A model generated the notes under the pieces. The model did not search any database, was not told the origin of the DNA, and worked only from the letters and a program-made list of their open reading frames with translations. Position numbers and translations under genes: made by a program. A DNA stretch of 15,135 nt from an uncultured Pseudomonadota bacterium (GTDB lineage Bacteria > Pseudomonadota > Gammaproteobacteria > Burkholderiales > Eutrophovitaceae), in contig CAJXPC010000010.1 in NCBI GenBank assembly GCA_913057845.1, positions 1 to 15,135 on the forward strand. The letters are read 5' to 3'. The stretch's first letter is position 1. Each line of letters opens with the position of its first letter. Below, piece after piece: positions 13,113-15,135 of the stretch.

Positions 13113-14129
13113 TTAAATCTCTATAACGATCTTTCCGACATGTTTGCCAGACTTGAGATGTCTAAATGCGTCTGCAGCATTTTTTAAAAGAAAACTCGAA
13201 TCAATAACAGGTTTAATTCCATGATAGTCGATAGCGCGTACCATAGCTTCAAATTGCAGTCGTGATCCAACCGCGATCCCCTGCATGCGAATGAAAGGAC
13301 CCAGCAGAGACTTCACGGAAATCGTCGCCTCATGGCCTCCCACGAAGCCAATCACTCCGACGAACCCACCAAAACAGACTGCCGACAATGATTCAGATAA
13401 AGTGTAACCCGTTGTTTCAATGACAATATCTACTCCTCTGCCTCCGGTTGCCTCTTTGGCCAGTGCCCCCCAATTGCTGTGCGTCTTGTAATTAATCCCG
13501 ACATCAGCGCCCAACTGCTTCGCTTGACTAAGTTTTTCGTCACTAGACGATGTCAGTATTACTTTGGCTCCGGCCATTTTTGCAAACTGCAACGCAAATA
13601 AAGCCACACCACCCGTTCCTTGAACGAGCACCGTGTCTCCAGACTTAATTCCGCCCTGCTCAAGGGCATTCCATGCAGTGAGGGCTGCGATCGGAAGCGT
13701 TGCACATTCCTTAGCAGTCAGAGTAGCAGCGGCTATAACCGCCTCTTGTTCTGGCACCACGATATACTCTTGCAACACTCCTGAGAGCGGCGCACCAAGC
13801 GTCTTTGTCGTGCGCTGCTGCTGCGTCGGCTTTCCGCTATACCACCCTTGCGTATAGACCGGAATTACTCGATCCCCCTCCTTAAAACGGGTAACCCCAC
13901 CTCCAACCTTGACCACCTGCCCCGAACAATCGGAGCACGGGACATATGGCAGATTTAAATGCGGCATGAATTTTTGATCAAGAATTGCCAGATCACGATA
14001 ATTAAGACTAGCTGCCTCTATCTTAATCAAGACTTCTCCATCCCTCACCGAGGGCATAGCTCTCTCACAAAGACGCAAATCATCAATTGCAAAATCGACA
14101 GCTTCTACTGCTCGCATAAGTTCTGGCAT
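13113..14129 (-). CDS. MDR7-type NAD(P)-dependent alcohol dehydrogenase/quinone-oxidoreductase-like
   Basis: A 338-residue medium-chain dehydrogenase, first gene of the minus-strand operon. The N-terminal GroES-like domain shows SLNYRDL (about 42-48), where zinc alcohol dehydrogenases carry a zinc-binding Cys, and VPCSDCSGQVV in place of the GHE zinc motif. The catalytic zinc site is therefore probably absent, and no four-cysteine structural zinc lobe is seen. Both features match the MDR7-like subgroup. The Rossmann domain has TVLVQGTGGVALFALQFAK (about 166-184), then SSSDEKLSQAKQLGAD. I chose ATG 14129 because AAGGA stands 6 bases upstream (14136-14140). A longer frame to ATG 14183 adds 18 residues without a ribosome site. 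It probably oxidises an alcohol or reduces a carbonyl or enone in the same pathway. Exact activity unknown. Confidence 0.88.
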   Translation of the reverse strand: MPELMRAVEAVDFAIDDLRLCERAMPSVRDGEVLIKIEAASLNYRDLAILDQKFMPHLNLPYVPCSDCSGQVVKVGGGVTRFKEGDRVIPVYTQGWYSGKPTQQQRTTKTLGAPLSGVLQEYIVVPEQEAVIAAATLTAKECATLPIAALTAWNALEQGGIKSGDTVLVQGTGGVALFALQFAKMAGAKVILTSSSDEKLSQAKQLGADVGINYKTHSNWGALAKEATGGRGVDIVIETTGYTLSESLSAVCFGGFVGVIGFVGGHEATISVKSLLGPFIRMQGIAVGSRLQFEAMVRAIDYHGIKPVIDSSFLLKNAADAFRHLKSGKHVGKIVIEI

Positions 14130-14135
14130 CTCAAG

Positions 14136-14140
14136 TCCTT
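14136..14140 (-). promoter_or_regulatory. Shine-Dalgarno supporting the internal MDR start
   Basis: AAGGA on the minus strand, 6 bases before ATG 14129, favours this start over the ATG at 14183, whose upstream sequence (GGTCGCGCCGC) has no convincing ribosome site. The product then begins MPELMRAVEAVDF, close to the usual MDR N-terminus. Confidence 0.55.
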
Positions 14141-14210
14141 TGTATTTAATACCGTTAATTGATTGGATACCCGCACTGTTCATGCGGCGCGACCATGTTT
14201 ATTTTTTGTC

Positions 14211-14232
14211 TTAAACCCCAGAAGCGGTTTAA
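14211..14232. promoter_or_regulatory. 7+7 bp inverted repeat, candidate operator
   Basis: TTAAACC, 8 bases, GGTTTAA: a perfect 7-bp inverted repeat in the gap between the minus-strand operon and the divergent tartrate/malate dehydrogenase gene. With the chosen starts it lies 82 bases from ATG 14129 and 69 bases from ATG 14301, where one dimeric regulator could control both directions. No regulator gene is in the window. It could also form an RNA hairpin. Symmetry and position are the only evidence. Confidence 0.45.
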
Positions 14233-14247
14233 AATGAATCTATCGCC

Positions 14248-14270
14248 GATCTCCAAAAGATCACTATAAA
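14248..14270 (+). promoter_or_regulatory. Inverted repeat and -10-like box before the + strand gene
   Basis: GATCT-N5-AGATC (14248-14262) is followed directly by TATAAA (14265-14270), which matches 5 of 6 bases of a -10 box and lies 30 bases before ATG 14301. The hexamer 17 bases upstream of it is ATCGCC, not a -35 box, so an activator-dependent promoter is possible. AAGGA at 14288-14292 with an 8-base spacer is the ribosome site of the gene. Confidence 0.3.
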
Positions 14271-14300
14271 CCAAATAAGAATCGTATAAGGACACCCCCT

Positions 14301-15087
14301 ATGAAGTCTTACAAAATTGCAGTGATTGCCGGAGACGGTATTGGAAAAGAGGTCATGCCTGAGGGGTTGCGGGTATTAGATGCTGTCGCTCGAAAATACA
14401 ACTTCGAACTCAAATTTGATGAATTTGATTGGAGCTGCGATAAATACGAAAAACACGGTTGGTGGATGCCCCCCTCTTGGCGAGAGGACATCGGAGGACA
14501 TGACTGTGTTTTCTTTGGCGCAAATGGTTGGCCCGCAGCAGTACCGGACCACATAGCATTGTGGGATTCTTTAATTAAATATCGTAGGGAATTTGACCAA
14601 TACGTAAACTTGCGCCCAGTTAAACTCCTCCCAGGAGTGAAGTGTCCATTAGCCGATCGCAAACCAGGTGACATCGATTATCTGGTTGTTCGTGAGAATA
14701 CAGAAGGTGAATATTCTTCCATCGGCGGCAGAATGTTCGAAGGCACCGACAGAGAGACGGTCACGCAAACGTCAGTCTTTACGCGAAAAGGTGTAGACCG
14801 AATCATGCGATACGCATTCGGATTAGCGGAAAAGCGAGATAGGAAACATGTAACATCAGCTACAAAATCAAACGGTATTGCGATCACCATGCCCTACTGG
14901 GATGAACGCTTTAAAGTAGTGTCGGATGAGCATCCAAACATCACTTCAGACCAATATCACATTGATGGCCTCACGATCCAACTCATTTTAAATCCTCAGC
15001 GATTCGATGTTATCGTCGCTTCTAACTTGTTTGGCGATATCATCTCAGACATTGGACCAGCCACAGCAGGAACCATTGGCATAGCAC
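14301..15087 (+). CDS. ttuC: Tartrate/D-malate dehydrogenase family, 3'-truncated
   Basis: NAD-dependent beta-decarboxylating dehydrogenase of the isopropylmalate/isocitrate family, tartrate dehydrogenase (TtuC)/D-malate dehydrogenase (DmlA) branch. These convert D-malate to pyruvate and CO2 or act on tartrate, in the cytoplasm with Mg or Mn and K. Landmarks are IAVIAGDGIGKEVMPEG (residues 6-22), FGANGWP, RREFDQYVNLRPVKLLPG (about 94-111) with the substrate arginines, DYLVVRENTEGEYSS, TSATKSNGI with the catalytic lysine region, MPYWDERF (typical of this branch), and ASNLFGDIISDIGPATAGTIGIA with the metal-binding aspartates. Only 262 genuine residues remain of about 360. The C-terminal SYTHLTLPTNREV is adapter translated in frame. 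ATG 14301 has AAGGA 8 bases upstream. It is divergent from the eight-gene operon and may share regulation with it. The symbol marks the family branch, not a proven substrate. Confidence 0.9.
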
Positions 15088-15135
15088 CTGTCTCTTATAC
15101 ACATCTGACGCTGCCGACGAATAGAGAGGTGTAGA
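15088..15135 (-). other. Nextera adapter, right end (sequencing artefact)
   Basis: Reverse complement of the left-end block: CTGTCTCTTATACACATCT (15088-15106, Tn5 mosaic end), GACGCTGCCGACGA (15107-15120), the index ATAGAGAG (15121-15128, CTCTCTAT on the other strand) and GTGTAGA (15129-15135, P5 tail). It is not genomic. It joins in frame to the truncated dehydrogenase gene and supplies a false C-terminus and no true stop. Confidence 0.98.

Noticed and set aside
14309-14674. 121-codon minus-strand frame opposite the tartrate/malate dehydrogenase
   Set aside because: It is antisense to a strongly conserved gene, has a Ser/Pro-rich composition and no motifs.
48-15087. tRNA, rRNA, CRISPR array, integron or phage genes
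   Set aside because: No repeat-spacer pattern, no integrase or phage gene, and no recognisable RNA gene was seen in the short intergenic gaps on either strand.
1-15135. Composite transposon bounded by 47-bp terminal inverted repeats
   Set aside because: The repeats match Nextera adapter parts in order, including an index. There is no transposase gene, and both terminal genes are cut exactly at the mosaic end.

Overview
The window is an assembled contig of bacterial DNA whose two ends are not biological. Bases 1-47 and 15088-15135 are Illumina Nextera adapter, with the 19-bp Tn5 mosaic end, the read-1 primer site and an i5 index reading CTCTCTAT. They are in inverted orientation, so genuine DNA runs from 48 to 15087, and the first and last genes are cut by library ends rather than by real gene boundaries. 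The gene content suggests a free-living, metabolically versatile proteobacterium, probably aquatic: a Tat-exported SoxY with SoxZ, many SDR, acyl-CoA, CaiB/BaiF and enolase-superfamily enzymes, and Shine-Dalgarno starts. There is no rRNA or other marker gene, so a finer placement would be a guess.

Left part (48-3031): a 5'-truncated NAD-dependent epimerase/dehydratase on + meets soxZ tail to tail, with stop codons 2 bases apart. soxY-soxZ form a two-gene minus-strand unit encoding the carrier of the thiosulfate-oxidising Sox system, with no other sox gene in view. Upstream of it lies a second minus-strand pair, an SDR dehydrogenase and a GNAT acetyltransferase. A 193-bp divergent gap then separates that pair from the next block.

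Middle part (3225-6197, + strand): an MFS transporter related to the fosmidomycin-resistance type, a small two-helix membrane protein of unknown function, and a mandelate-racemase-type enolase-superfamily enzyme (probable sugar-acid or hydroxy-acid dehydratase). This looks like an uptake-and-dehydration unit for an acidic substrate.

Right part (14129 down to 6272, - strand): eight closely spaced genes that read as one catabolic operon. In transcription order they are a zinc-less MDR7-type alcohol dehydrogenase, the two subunits of a small TPP-dependent 2-oxoacid decarboxylase (sulfopyruvate/phosphonopyruvate decarboxylase type), a CaiB/BaiF CoA-transferase, an aldehyde dehydrogenase, an HTD2/MaoC-type enoyl-CoA hydratase, an acyl-CoA dehydrogenase and an SDR. 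Divergent from the operon is a truncated tartrate/D-malate dehydrogenase (+). Together the enzymes outline a route hydroxy acid -> 2-oxoacid -> (decarboxylation) aldehyde -> carboxylic acid -> acyl-CoA -> enoyl-CoA -> 3-hydroxyacyl-CoA. The actual substrate is not evident from sequence. A 7+7-bp inverted repeat in the divergent promoter region is the best regulatory candidate.

No transcription factor, tRNA, rRNA, CRISPR array, insertion sequence or origin is visible. No gene-free stretch exceeds about 200 bases.
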